Below are positions 10,731 to 21,600 of a stretch of DNA of 64,000 nt, in pieces. Numbering within the stretch: the stretch's first letter is position 1; every line of letters starts with the position of its first letter. A program made the translations under genes and the position numbers. A model generated the notes under the pieces. The model ran no database searches. It saw nothing but the letters and a program-made list of their open reading frames with translations, and was not told the origin of the DNA. Where the stretch lies: the NCBI GenBank assembly GCA_029817715.1, contig JARUPY010000290.1:2356001-2420000 (forward strand). The letters run 5' to 3'. The stretch is from Melastoma dodecandrum. Its lineage: Eukaryota > Streptophyta > Magnoliopsida > Myrtales > Melastomataceae.

Positions 10731-11454
10731 ATGGGCGATGATGGTTATATGAAGATTCAGAATAAGCAGCTTACCAGAGCTCAGAGGAAAAGAATTAGAA
10801 AGAAAAGGCTTAAAGAGGAATCTATTCGTCGTGGCTAAATGATTGTCCATTGTTTCATTTGAATAATGGTGATGTCGTGTGCTCTAAGGGCAACGAGGGA
10901 AGTTATGGGGTAGCAAAAGATGATGCTTTGGATATACAAAATGATCAGAGGGCAGGATATGATGTTGTGTCATCAAAGGGAGGTACGGAATGTTTTTGCG
11001 AGGACTTTCCCATGAAATAGGAAAGCATCTCTTTTCAACTCTTTGCTTGCTGCATGCCATTTCCGAATTTAACGAACATCGCCAATGGCAGGATGCGTCT
11101 ATTTGATCGTTTATTGCATCACAATCACTCAATGAGTTTTGGGGGGGGAGGAGGGGGATGCATTTGATACTCACAAAACTGAAATTATGACAAATTGAAA
11201 CATTTGGTGATTCAAATGTGCAATATTTACACTGTCATTTTATCGTTCGTATGGAAACTTGTACCCCAACCAAAACTTGTGTTGTCTTCATGCCATTCCC
11301 ATTGTGACTAGTGTTTTCTCATTCCTTATGGACAGAGGCAAAACCTATGCATGATTGCTCGAAGAAGTTGAAGCCAAGAAGAGCAGCGAAGAGGCAGGCT
11401 AAAGATGCGCTGAAGTCACACAGTTGTGAGAAAAAGGACATTAGTGTTGACTGA
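10731..11454 (+). pseudogene. small highly basic nuclear-type protein, disrupted by a stop and a one-base shift
   Basis: The first 35 codons read MGDDGYMKIQNKQLTRAQRK and continue in a Lys/Arg-rich helix, ending at TAA 10836-10838. Immediately after, with a one-base shift, a frame continues as MIGPL...NNGDVVCSKGNEGS to a donor at 10982/10983 (G/GTACGG). A second exon starts at 11336 after GACAG, in the phase required by that donor, and encodes EAKPMHDCSKKLKPRRAAKR to a stop at 11454, which overlaps an AATAAA. I recall plant proteins with the TRAQRKRxRKKxLKE...IIGPLLP pattern but cannot name the function; its charge suggests nucleolar or RNA binding. Matching splice phase shows this is a real gene relic. 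The stop plus lost base make it a pseudogene or a consensus error. Confidence 0.6.
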
Positions 11455-12502
11455 ATAAATGGATTGTGATTTGTGATTGCCTTTGTTTCATTGCATAAAG
11501 CGTAGAGCAACCAAAAATGACTCATGTTATGCCTGTTCTGCTTTTTGACCGGCCTGGTCTTATAGGCTAATATAGCACCAATCTTTACTGTCAGCTTTGG
11601 TGGCAGGACTTGCTTTCACTGGAGACTGGAAACTAATGGAGAATTTGGGATCTATTCCATGGCATCAGGTATTGCTAAAAAGGGATGGAATCAACCGAGT
11701 CGCATACATTATTTCTTGTGGTTTAATGATGCCGGGACAATCATCATGGCCATTGTAACCCTTGTAACCTATCCTGTACGGACCATTTCTTGATTTTTGA
11801 ATCTGGGTCCTATCATAAATATTTCTTGAACTTACCTTAGAGTCACCATACAGGTATTCTCGAAGTACTCCCAAAGGTGACCGCATTATGTGAAGTTGTC
11901 GTGCTCATGCAACTCTCATTCCCAGTCCCAACAGCAGCCCGATTGAAGTTGGGGGACTTCGCCAAAGCTAACTTGAAGATTTGGGCGGATTGCAGATGCC
12001 TGCCTTTCAGCGGTCTATCAGGTTTAAACTATTATAAGTAGCCTCCACTTGGCCAACGTATCTCTCTTGCGCCCAAAAACAGCACTCGCAATAGGTTCGG
12101 AGCATCGGCATTCGCATGCTTCATACTTGAATATGTATTCAATGATTGCACGATACATGAGAATACGGACATGTCTATCTGGCTGCCTTTGTTCTCTATT
12201 GGAAGTCTTCGTAGATAACATGTTGGTTGGAATCAGATTCCGGGCAGAGTGTACACATGCATGCATGCCCATTGTTATTTGTTCTGTTCTGCATTATTTT
12301 CCAATCAGCTTCAACTTCTTCATCAATTGCTAAGTCAAACAAATAGAGTGATCCGACAATTTATGTTAGTTCGGAATTTCATGACTTGATTGAATTTCAA
12401 CACCTTTGCATTTTACTAATAATCATTCACACGCAATGTCAATAAATTCCTGAAACAAATACGTTGAAAAGATGACATCGTATAAATCAACTGGGATTGT
12501 CC
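11455..12502. other. spacer, no gene recognised
   Basis: It contains the 3' flank of the basic-protein gene and, on the minus strand, the 3' flank of the GT34 gene. No motif-bearing open frame is seen. Confidence 0.5.
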
Positions 12503-13915
12503 TTAAACCCCCACCACCGGGTACTCGAACGGAGTCGGCGTCACGGCCGCTGAATCCAGTAGGTTCGGGTGGACGAACCCGTACTTCCGGAGCACCTGGT
12601 TATCGGCAAAGTTTAGTGCCCTGACCATCCCGTCCCAGCACGACTCCCCTGAGTACTTCTTGTTGTGGTTGCCGCTGCACGGCTGGCACCCTGTGAAGTG
12701 CGTCACGAACGGCCGGGTGAGCCCATCCTTCTGGTAGTGCTCGCTCTCATCCCCAGCCGCCCTCAGCCTCTTGTGCCTCAGCTCCCCGTAGTGCTCGCTC
12801 ACCTTCTCCGCGTGCCTCCGTCTCAGCTCCGTGACCTCGAGCTCCAGAGCTGCCTGTCGTTCGGTCACGTTTTGCAACGACTCCAGGATCTCCTCCCAGT
12901 ATCCCTCGAAGTAGTACTCGTCCTCAATGAAGACCTTGTCCCTGCTTCCCATCTCATTCTCGAGAATCAAGTATATGAGCATCGCCTGGTCGTCGGACTC
13001 AGGGAATATCTTGTCCTTGAAGGTGTTCCGAAGCGTCATGCCCCACTGCTCATAGTCATTCCCCTGGGGTCCGGCGCCCGCCCACCGCTCCAGGAAATCC
13101 ATTGACCACTGGCAGTTACGAATAAGGAACACGCCGGCGTTGATGCTCGTCCAGCTCTTGCCCTCGGTGCTGAACACCAGGCTGGGCCAGCCATGTACAA
13201 CGAGATTGTGGTTCTGGTACCGTTTGAGGGGGAGCGAAAAGTCCATGTCGGTGAAGACGGCGTCGGAGTCGACCCACCATATCCACTCAGCTTCCGGGTG
13301 GGCGAGCATGGCGGCACGGACAGCTGCATACTTGGCCCAGAAACTGAACATCTTCGGTTGGAGGAGGACGTTGTTGTAGAAGACCTCGCAGCCATGGATC
13401 CGGCAATAGTCCACCTTGTTCTTGAAGAAACGGAGCAGGAGATGGTCACCAATCGGGTTCTTGCAAGGCAAAGGCTGCGAGCCGGTGACGAGCAGGATCC
13501 TTTCTCTGGCTCCAGGGATGAAAGATGGATGCGCGTTCAGCCATTCGTCCTTCTTTACATCCCACAGTTCCATCCTGTCCCGGCTCTGGCCGAGGATGTA
13601 GCTGAGGTTAGCATCGTCGTAGAGGCTGGGGGTGTCGGGGTCATACCGTAGGTTAGGAATGGAACCTCTACCCCACGAACAGGAATCCGAGGGAGGAATA
13701 CTAGTTGTAGTGTCAATGACGGCAGGGGAGGAGGAAGAGGCAATGTGGGGATCGGAGAAGTAGGAAGAGAAGGACCAGACGAGGAAGAGGGAAAGGAAGG
13801 CGCCGCTGAGGAAGCAGCGGGCATCTGAGAAGGAGGGCTTCGTCATCGTAGAACGAAAATAGGACTTGGGCATGTGTGCGGTGGTCGTCGTCGGTGGAGG
13901 GGAAACCAACACCAT
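12503..13915 (-). CDS. GT34 family glycosyltransferase (galactomannan galactosyltransferase / MUCI10 type)
   Basis: This is a 470-residue intronless type II membrane protein. A short cytosolic N-terminus is followed by one membrane segment at about residues 33-52 (FLSGAFLSLFLVWSFSSYF), a Ser/Pro-rich stem, then the GT34 catalytic domain. The nucleotide-sugar DxD motif is in WIWWVDSDAVFTDMDF (Asp-Ser-Asp at about 216-218); HGWPSL, SINAGVFLIRN and VTHFTGCQPCSGNH are other GT34 blocks. GT34 enzymes are Golgi retaining transferases adding alpha-1,6 Xyl to xyloglucan or alpha-1,6 Gal to (gluco)mannan. LSYILGQSRDRMELWDVKK and the 450-470 aa length favour the mannan galactosyltransferase branch. A later start at MPKSYFRS (residue 15) is possible. 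Confidence 0.9.
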   Translation of the reverse strand: MVLVSPPPTTTTAHMPKSYFRSTMTKPSFSDARCFLSGAFLSLFLVWSFSSYFSDPHIASSSSPAVIDTTTSIPPSDSCSWGRGSIPNLRYDPDTPSLYDDANLSYILGQSRDRMELWDVKKDEWLNAHPSFIPGARERILLVTGSQPLPCKNPIGDHLLLRFFKNKVDYCRIHGCEVFYNNVLLQPKMFSFWAKYAAVRAAMLAHPEAEWIWWVDSDAVFTDMDFSLPLKRYQNHNLVVHGWPSLVFSTEGKSWTSINAGVFLIRNCQWSMDFLERWAGAGPQGNDYEQWGMTLRNTFKDKIFPESDDQAMLIYLILENEMGSRDKVFIEDEYYFEGYWEEILESLQNVTERQAALELEVTELRRRHAEKVSEHYGELRHKRLRAAGDESEHYQKDGLTRPFVTHFTGCQPCSGNHNKKYSGESCWDGMVRALNFADNQVLRKYGFVHPNLLDSAAVTPTPFEYPVVGV

Positions 13916-14507
13916 GCTTTCTTCTCCTTCTTCCTTCTTCTTTGTTTATAGTTTTGCTTGTGGAGAGGATGAAATGTTTGGTCGGAAGAATTAAGAAATT
14001 TCTGGGCGGGTGAGTATGAGCTGAGCTGGGCTGGAGTGGGGTAATGAGCAAGAATTGGTTTTATCTAATAATTTGTGGCAATCATGTCTGATTTTGGAGA
14101 TATGCACTTCCATTCAATGGAGGGTGGCGCCATTATCACATAATTATGAAGTGATGGTCCCACCGTAATTATGAAAATGACGGTTATTAGTCGGACTACT
14201 CCTCCTAAAAGTGTCATGACTGTTCCGACAAGAAATTAATCGTGAAAATATTTTACGAAAAACTTCTTAAATTTATTAATTAATATTTATAAATCGGTAT
14301 TCGAAATACTGATTTCATTACTTAAGGAAAAACTAACAGGTTTCGAAAGGCTTTCCACGTGATATTTACTTATTCCGAAAAGATCCGGAATGCGATCCAT
14401 CTTGAAGGCCATTTTTAAACCCTCTTTGCTAAACCAAAGTCTTCGACTTTGGAAAGCTCTTCGATTGTGTCCTTTTTCATGTTTAGTTCATCCATGGAAT
14501 TGGGGGA
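13916..14507. other. upstream region of the GT34 gene
   Basis: No coding signal is seen. It ends at the target-site duplication of the Mutator-like element. Confidence 0.5.
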
Positions 14508-14516
14508 TTTTTTTAA
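14508..14516. repeat. 9-bp target site duplication, left copy
   Basis: TTTTTTTAA directly flanks the left inverted repeat and is repeated exactly at 17268-17276. Nine bases is the hallmark of Mutator-superfamily insertion. Confidence 0.85.
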
Positions 14517-15036
14517 GGCAAAATATCAAATTATGACCTCGACTCTTGACCAACTTTCTGTTTTGGCCTAAGCTTTGTTTGTTATATGATTTTGACCCGA
14601 GCTTCCATTTTAACCTATTTTATGGCCTGACGTTGACGACGTTACTGAGCCTACCGACGTGGACTTAATGGGATCCGATGTGGCAAAATTTTGCCTCTCC
14701 ACGTCACTCCTACGTGGCGACACATGGACACACCTGCAACCTATTATGGCCTCAACGAAAAAGGACTTCGAATTAAAATTACTTGAACCCTAATCCCCTT
14801 TCTTTCCCCCTTTCCACCTGCCTCCGAACTTTACTCATTTCTTCCCCCCTTTCGTCACCCGCCTCCATCATTTTGTGGTTGTTGTTTTGGATTTCCTTGT
14901 CGTTGAGGCCGAGTTGGGATGACATGAGGGTGAGCAATCCCCGACGGTAGAGGGCGAACCTAAGGCAAAAGCCCAGGTAGGTGATCGTGGTCGACGACTC
15001 CGGGTACGGAGGGGACTCCTTCTTCGCCTTAGGTTG
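14517..15036 (+). repeat. left terminal inverted repeat of the MULE
   Basis: This arm is the inverted counterpart of 16750-17267 over about 520 bp with scattered substitutions. Shared landmarks are the stretch around GTTGACGACGTTACTGAGCC near 14640, CCCCGACGGTAGAGGGCGAAC near 14940, and GGAGGGGACTCCTTCTTC near 15010. Similarity ends at about 15036. Confidence 0.88.
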
Positions 15037-15422
15037 CTGACCCCTTTCTCCGCAACTTCACCCATTTTTTCCCCCCTTTCGTCATAGTTGCTGACCGCAC
15101 TCAGGCCAACCTCAAACTCCGCAACTTCACCGGTATGTCCTCCTCCTCTTCTTATTCTTTTTGTTCGGAATCTGAGCTCGTCGTCCGGAATCTGTGTTCG
15201 TGTGTTGTGTCCTCTGATTTGGTTCACTGCGTGTCTCACACGTGCCTCAAGCGTGTCCCGATGCCTCCGATCCCTTCAGCATGTCTCTGTTGTTTTGGTT
15301 GGATTTCAACTGGGTTTGCTTTTCTGTTGGCTAAAGCTTTGATGCTATAATATGCAGGGAACCAAGAGGGCCGCGCTCGAGAAGTCCTTCCAAGAGATTC
15401 CTCGTATACATTTTATCGCTAT

Positions 15423-15503
15423 CATCTTTCCTCTCTCCTATACTTTTCTGTTGGCTAAGGCTTAGATGTTGTAATCTACATCTTTCCTCTCTCCTATACT
15501 TTT
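15423..15503 (+). repeat. direct repeat of 25 bp at 56-bp spacing inside the MULE
   Basis: CATCTTTCCTCTCTCCTATA plus the following ACTTTT occurs at 15423 and again at 15479. A neighbouring stretch, CTTTTCTGTTGGCTAA, occurs at about 15317 and 15443. These look like local slippage or abortive-repair duplications inside the element. Confidence 0.7.
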
Positions 15504-15542
15504 ATCGCCGTAATCCACATGTATTTCATCGTCAGATTCCTC

Positions 15543-15995
15543 CTATTCTGATTGTACCAACATCTCATCATCAACCATTTCCTTTGCCTGTTCATATATC
15601 TGTTCAATCAGTACCTCATCATCATCAGCATCCTCATTATGCTCACTATCCTCTGAAAGATCACCACCAATAGAATCATCAATATGTTCATCATTCTCCT
15701 CCACACCCTCACAGTACAACAGCATCTTACCACCATCTTCACATTCTTCAATCATCTGCATCACTTTTTTATCCCCCAATATTTCCTTCTCCAAAGATAA
15801 ACTATGACCGACATGAACATACCACAATCTTTGGATCCTAAACCCAGAATCTTTAGCGAAAGCAACAATACTAAAGTATCCTAAGATGTCACTATCTACA
15901 TTCCCAAATTTTATTCTTCTCCCACCTTTATAAGTTACAATCCCAGCAAAAGACATCGATCCTCCAACATATATCTCTAAGTCGAGTCTCTTCAT
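15543..15995 (-). pseudogene. MULE transposase N-terminal PB1-like domain fragment (150 aa)
   Basis: The ORF starts MKRLDLEIYVGGSMSFAGIV and includes FGNVDSDILGYFSIVAFAKD and RLWYVHVG, then an acidic tail rich in Asp/Glu (residues 90-150). This matches my memory of the PB1-like domain preceding the DNA-binding and catalytic domains of many plant Mutator transposases (YxGG, then 'D.D.lsyfel', then 'lwy'). Everything after the acidic linker is missing: the ORF simply stops at 15543. It is a captured or residual N-terminus, not a working transposase. Confidence 0.65.
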
Positions 15996-16749
15996 GGTTT
16001 AATTCTATAATAAACAACACAAAAATGAGGTTAACCACAATCGCATTATGCCATATCTGAATAACAAATAAGATACAAACAAAGTGACGCTCCAAAGGAC
16101 CCAGTTAGTCCTTTGGAGTTAGTGACATCAACCGGACCTTGGAAGACTCAGGCTCAATTACCTGTTCATAGTTCAAAAGAACCATATTATACCGTAAAGA
16201 TCTGATAAAAGGCACAACTCACAGCCTCATGTTTCACCTTCATATTTCCATGAAAACTAACACTGAGCAACAAGCAATACTAATTGCAAATACCACGTAA
16301 CGAGCAATTCTAACTGAACATGACGCCAAGTCACTAGAAATCAACTACCGACAGGGTAACTACCGGGGTAATGGAAAAGCATCTACACCACAATAGAAAA
16401 TCACTAGAATTCTAACTGAACAAGCATCTACACAACACTGGACAACTACCGATAGGGTAATGGAAAATCACATTGATGGTTAAGAAACCTGGATGGAAAA
16501 GCTGAAAACATGCAACAACGAATTAGCATTCCAGGACAGCTGCCGAGCTGCAACATTCCAACAAGATGACCAACCCTAGAGTACAATTCCCAAATTCTGA
16601 TAGGGATAGCTAAGAATGAAGAATCAGAAACCTGCAGAGAGGCCCAGAACACAACACTTAGGGGCGTCCTCCTCGTAATGAAGCACTCCACTGCCTCCAA
16701 AGGGATCGGAGGCAGGTGACCAAAGGGGGGAAGAAAGGGGATTAGGGTT

Positions 16750-17267
16750 CAACCTAAGGTGAAGAAGGAGTCCCCTCCGTACCCAGAGTCGTCGACCACG
16801 ATTACCTTCCTGGGCTCTTGCCTTAGGTTCGCCCTCTACCGTCGGGGATTGCTCACCCTCATGTCATCCCAACTCGGCCTCAACGACAAGGAAAGCCAAA
16901 ACAACAACCACAAAAGGACGGAGGCAGGTGACGAAAGGGGGGAAGAAATGGATAAAGTTCGGAGGCAGGTGGAAAGGGGGAAGAAAGGGGATTGGGGTTC
17001 AAGTAATTTTAATGCGAAGTCCTTTTTAGTTGAGGCCATAATAGGTTGCAGGTGTGTCCACATGTCGCCACGTAGGAGTGACGTTGAGAGGCAAAATTTT
17101 GCCACATCAGATCCCGTTAAGTCCACGTCGGTAGGCTCAGTAACGTTGTTGACGTCATGCCATAAAATAAGTTAAAATGGAAGCTCGAGTCAAAATCATA
17201 TAACAAACAAAGCTTAGCCAAAACAGAAAGTTGGTCAATAATTGAGGCCATAATTTGATATGTTGCC
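16750..17267 (-). repeat. right terminal inverted repeat of the MULE
   Basis: This is the inverted counterpart of 14517-15036. Its outer end reads GATATGTTGCC on the plus strand and abuts TTTTTTTAA. Confidence 0.88.
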
Positions 17268-17276
17268 TTTTTTTAA
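17268..17276. repeat. 9-bp target site duplication, right copy
   Basis: TTTTTTTAA, identical to 14508-14516. Confidence 0.85.
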
Positions 17277-18180
17277 CAATGGATGAGCTTGTCATGTGTG
17301 AGTTAGTAAGATCCTTTTTGTCGGCTGGAGGGGTCCCTCCCTCGGATGGTGCAATGTCTCATCGCGTTATCTTATTGTGTGCATATAAATAGGCCCAACA
17401 GGGCCGTGTCCATCACGGGACACGGGTGAAAGTGTTGCCGAGAGGACATCGACATCGACGTAGCACATGTCTATTGTTGAGACATCGCTTGCTATTCCAG
17501 AGGGTCGATGCGCTTGGGAACCTCGGGTTAATCTTGGGGTTGATAAGACAGGGTTATGTGATCCGACATGATTTGGATCTTGAGCACGAATCATCGTCCG
17601 CCGTCGTTGAGATAGTTGAGCATTTTGGAACTTAAGTGTTGGTTTTTCAGAACTGCAGGCGCCGGTGCTCACGGGGTCCGGGAGAACATACGTCTCCCCG
17701 AACCGTTCCAAGGCTCGGATCGAACTGCATCACTTGAGAAGATGGTCAACGAAGTTTCAACTGGGTAAACATGAGTTTACTGAACAGATTCACTTCCCCG
17801 GGACAAAGCGAAAATAATCGAAGTTGGACACTGACAGAGATTCCTTCCTCTTTTCCTTTCTTGTCTCGTGGCTTTTCAGTCACTATCCCTAAGTTTCCTG
17901 ATCGCTGACGACTCCTACTCCGGCCGAGTCTCATCGGCGATACCTTCCTGTCCTTTATTAAGTTGTAAGATCAAGTTCCTTCTCCTCCTACTTCTTCCAA
18001 TTTCACAGCTTCTACTAGGCCAAACCGAGTTGGAGCTTTTCCCCCAGGGTAAAAGAAGAAAAAATGATGATGTGCCGGTGCGGCCTGAACCCAACAACCA
18101 CGTGGAAATGGGCATCCAGGGGAGGTATCCCGGAGGCTGTTGCCGTTTCGCAGATGAATAGGTGGAGAGTTCGTGCAGGG
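17277..18180. other. spacer between the MULE and the NAGS locus
   Basis: A TATA-like CATATAAATA occurs at about 17382. No protein family is recognised in the short frames that follow. The right part may be decayed 5' sequence of the duplicated NAGS copy, but I cannot align it. Confidence 0.35.
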
Positions 18181-18349
18181 AGGTCGAGATCAAAGCAGAG
18201 GAGGGAGGTAACGGATGAGGCGAAGAGGTTCGTGCAAAGGATAAGGGAGGCCCAGCCTTACATTCACGCCCACAGGGGGAACACCTTCGTCGTGCTCGTC
18301 TCTGGGAATGTCGTCGGCTCCCCATCTCTTCTCGACCCTCTCCTCATGG
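18181..18349 (+). pseudogene. partial tandem copy of NAGS exon 1
   Basis: The translated stretch KRFVQRIREAQPYIHAHRGN and then TFVVLVSGNVVGSP...LLDPLLM parallels the end of NAGS exon 1 ([20 protein letters not shown], then [20 protein letters not shown]) 700 bp downstream. Similarity covers about 50 residues and ends where exon 1 ends, at ATG/GTCAGC, which would be a canonical GT donor. No matching exon 2 follows before the real gene begins, so this is a truncated duplicate. The frame is open but has no catalytic remainder. Confidence 0.7.
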
Positions 18350-18696
18350 TCAGCAACACCAACACCTCGGCTCATCCCTACCTCCTGAATAAAAATTGGG
18401 GTTGAGGTTGTCCTCTCTATTCCCCCACGTTAAACATCTAAAACAACACAAATTCCTTTCTTCATTGGGACGTGATTGTACTTCAAAAGATTTCCAGAAC
18501 CACATCACATGGATCGACCAATAGATCACGACTAATTAAGTTATTAAAATTGATCAAAATTTGTATTTGGTTACTTAATTTTACGACCCGTCTTTCAGTT
18601 CCCTTAATGGGTTTCCGCCACGTGTCTCACAAAAAGGCCCCGCAAGGCGACGGCTTCTTACAAACCCCCCAGCGACATTACTCGGAGCTGCTAATA

Positions 18697-21600
18697 ATGG
18701 CGGCGGCGGCGGCGGCGGCGGCCTCCTATTCCTCCTACGTCCGAGTTAGGCTCCCCGATTCCTCCTGCTACGGCCTCCATCGCCCCGGCCATCACCCTTC
18801 CCGCTGTGTCCTCCTTACTCCGAGTCGCGTCGGGACGTCCGTAACGGCGAAGAAGAGGAGTAAGAAGAGTCGATGCGGGGTGTTGGACCAGTCCGAGGAG
18901 GCGGGAGGGGTCACGGCGGCGGGTGATGTGGAGGAGCAGGATGCCCACTTCGTTAGGAGGTTCAGGGAAGCCTGGCCTTACTTCATGGCCCACAGGGGGA
19001 GTACCTTCGTGGTTGTCATCTCCGGGGAGATAGCGTCCAGCCCTTTCTTCGATCCCGTCCTCAAGGCACGATGGATGGGATTTATGTAGCGATCCTTGCT
19101 TTGATAGGAGAACATGAGTTTTGCTTCTCGGTTCTCATCATATCCGTGTTGGATGTTGGATGTTGGCTGTGGTGTAGTGATTCGTTTATGAGAATCCTGC
19201 CGTCTATTCACTAGACGTCTGTGATTGCGTGAGTATGTTTCTCGATTCTCTGTATTGTCGGGGTACTGAGTATTATTACGGTTTTGTGCAGGACATTGCT
19301 CTGCTCCATGGCTTGGGGATCCGATTTATCATAGTGCCTGGGACGCACGTGCAGATCGACAAGCTCTTGGCTGAGAGAGGTCCGTGAAGTGTTTCCTTTT
19401 AAGTATTTCTTCATAGGGAGCTTTTTTTTTTCAGTTTCGGCATTTGCTTTCAATAGAGAATGCCACCATGTACTTTGGCTAATTCTCATCATCTTGCTAT
19501 TTGCTGTTGAAGATGCAGTTTCTTTATTAGTCAATAAACTATTGAAGTTGCATTCCCTGTTGATTCTCTGTGTGGATGTGTGATAAGTTCAATGCTAAGG
19601 TGACAAGCAACGAGACTAATCTCCTTGGATCTTTGTTATGTAAAAACTATTGCTTTTTCAGGATGCGAGGCAAAATATCTTGGACGTTACAGAATTACTG
19701 ACCCAGAATCATTAGAATCAGCAATGGAAGCTGCTGGCAGAACTCGCTTGATGATAGAGGCCAAGCTATCTCCTGGACCGCCAATTTGTAGTATACGACG
19801 CCATGGTGATAGCAGTCGCCTGCACGATGTCGGTGTCAGTGTAGCAAGTGGAAATTTTCTTGCGGCGAAGGTGTTAATCCTATTTTTACCTCATATTATT
19901 CAGCTAAAGCAGATGTCATTGCATCGCAGCTTTATTGATCTTTTTTGTTTTATCTGTAGAGAAGAGGAGTTGTTGAAGGTGTCGATTATGGAGCAACAGG
20001 TGAAGTAAAGAAAGTGGATGTTTCTCGCATACGTGAGAGACTTGATGGTGGATGTATAGTGATTTTAAGCAACCTGGGTTATTCCAGCTCTGGGGAAGTC
20101 CTTAACTGCAAGTATGTCTTGTATATTTGCATGAACAGTACTAAGTGCATCAGTGATTTCCTTTCTGTTGTTTTCATCAGCTAGCTGATTATTTATATCT
20201 TCAAAGTGTATACTAGTGAACTTATCTCATGCATGTTGTGGAATTCAGTGTCTTAAATTCAGGTTTTATACCTCATTGGGGCTAAAATTGTGGAATTTAT
20301 ACTTACACGAACAAAATTAAAATTTAGAGATAGCTACGTATCTTTCTATTTTTGTGTTATCTGACCTTTGGTCTTTTCTTTTTTAAGTTTCTTGATTGTT
20401 GGAGATTCTTTCTTTGAAGGAAGGGCATTTGTTTTCCCTAAGGAACATATTCTCATGAGAATTGCACTACCCTTGCAAGGAAGAAATGAGCGTTTGATTA
20501 ATTTATGGTCTTCTATATTTATGGAGATACAGATTAGTGCATATTATGTAAGCCTAACATAAGAGCTAAGTAGTTGACCTGTTGGTAATGGTTCGAGCCA
20601 TGTAAACAGTATCTTTGCAAGAGTAAACTGCATACATAGGCATTCATCACCTTCCTTCCCTAAACTAGCTGGAAAACATTCTGTCTGTACATTGGCAATG
20701 TCCAATATTAGACCGAGGATTGGCACTGATGAGTAATGATATACTCCTACTTATGTCAGAACTTGCTGCACATATATAATGTATGTTAGCAGTTAAAAAA
20801 GGCCCTAGAAGGAGGTTCCTGATACTACGTCATCTTGTGAAAACCATGTTGTGGCTAGTTTGCTTCTTGATTTGTGCTCTTCTGACCAATTAATCCAATT
20901 CAAATTTACCTCGTGTGACACAAACTTGACCATGTACTTGAAATGTTTGCAGCACTTATGAAGTAGCTACGGCTTGTGCAATGGCAATTGGAGCAGAAAA
21001 ACTTATTTGCATCTTAGATGGTCCAATTCTTGACGACAGTGGACATCTCATTCGCTTCTTGACTCTTCACGAAGCAGACATGCTAATTCGCAAACTGGCG
21101 AAGCAAAGTGAAACAGCCGCCAATTATGTGGAAGCAGTTGGTAATGATGACATAACTACCACTAAGGTAGGATATAATGGCGTCAACGGAACTGATCCTT
21201 TTCTTCAAAATGGAAAGGATATTGCTTCTTCTCTCGATGGTTGGGATATTCTCGAGAGGAGTAATGCAACTTTCCGCAATGGGGTTGGCTTCGACAATGG
21301 TAATGGACTGTGGGAAGGTGAACAAGGATTTGCAATTGGGGGCTTGGAACGTCAGAGTAGAATGAATGGCTATATATCAGAATTAGCAGCTGCTGCATTC
21401 GTTTGCAGGGTGAGTTCTTTTGTGCATGATTTAGGACACTCGGGACATTCATGTAGTTAGTAATACAGATTTCAGACGTTTGACGATTAGTTATTTGTTA
21501 TTCCCAAAAAATAGGTTGTATGTTTTATGTCCTCGTTTTTTATTTGCTGTTATAATTGGTGCTGGAGAAAAGTTTGTACCTAGGTAGACCATTAAAAAGT

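Larger units (their letters stand above)
14517..17267. mobile_element. non-autonomous Mutator-like element (TIR-MULE), 2.75 kb
   Basis: The element begins GGCAAAATATCAAATTATG and ends with the reverse complement of GGCAACATATCAAATTATG. It has inverted repeats of about 520 bp and a perfect 9-bp target duplication. The only coding remnant is a minus-strand ORF resembling the N-terminal PB1-like domain of plant MULE transposases; there is no MULE catalytic domain and no SWIM finger, so it must rely on a transposase in trans. It separates the GT34 and NAGS genes. The two repeats still align almost throughout and the duplication is exact, so the insertion is not ancient. Confidence 0.9.

Noticed and set aside
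18472..18696. N-terminal extension of NAGS
   Set aside because: The in-frame stretch has no transit-peptide or family similarity; the ATG at 18697 gives a typical plastid start.
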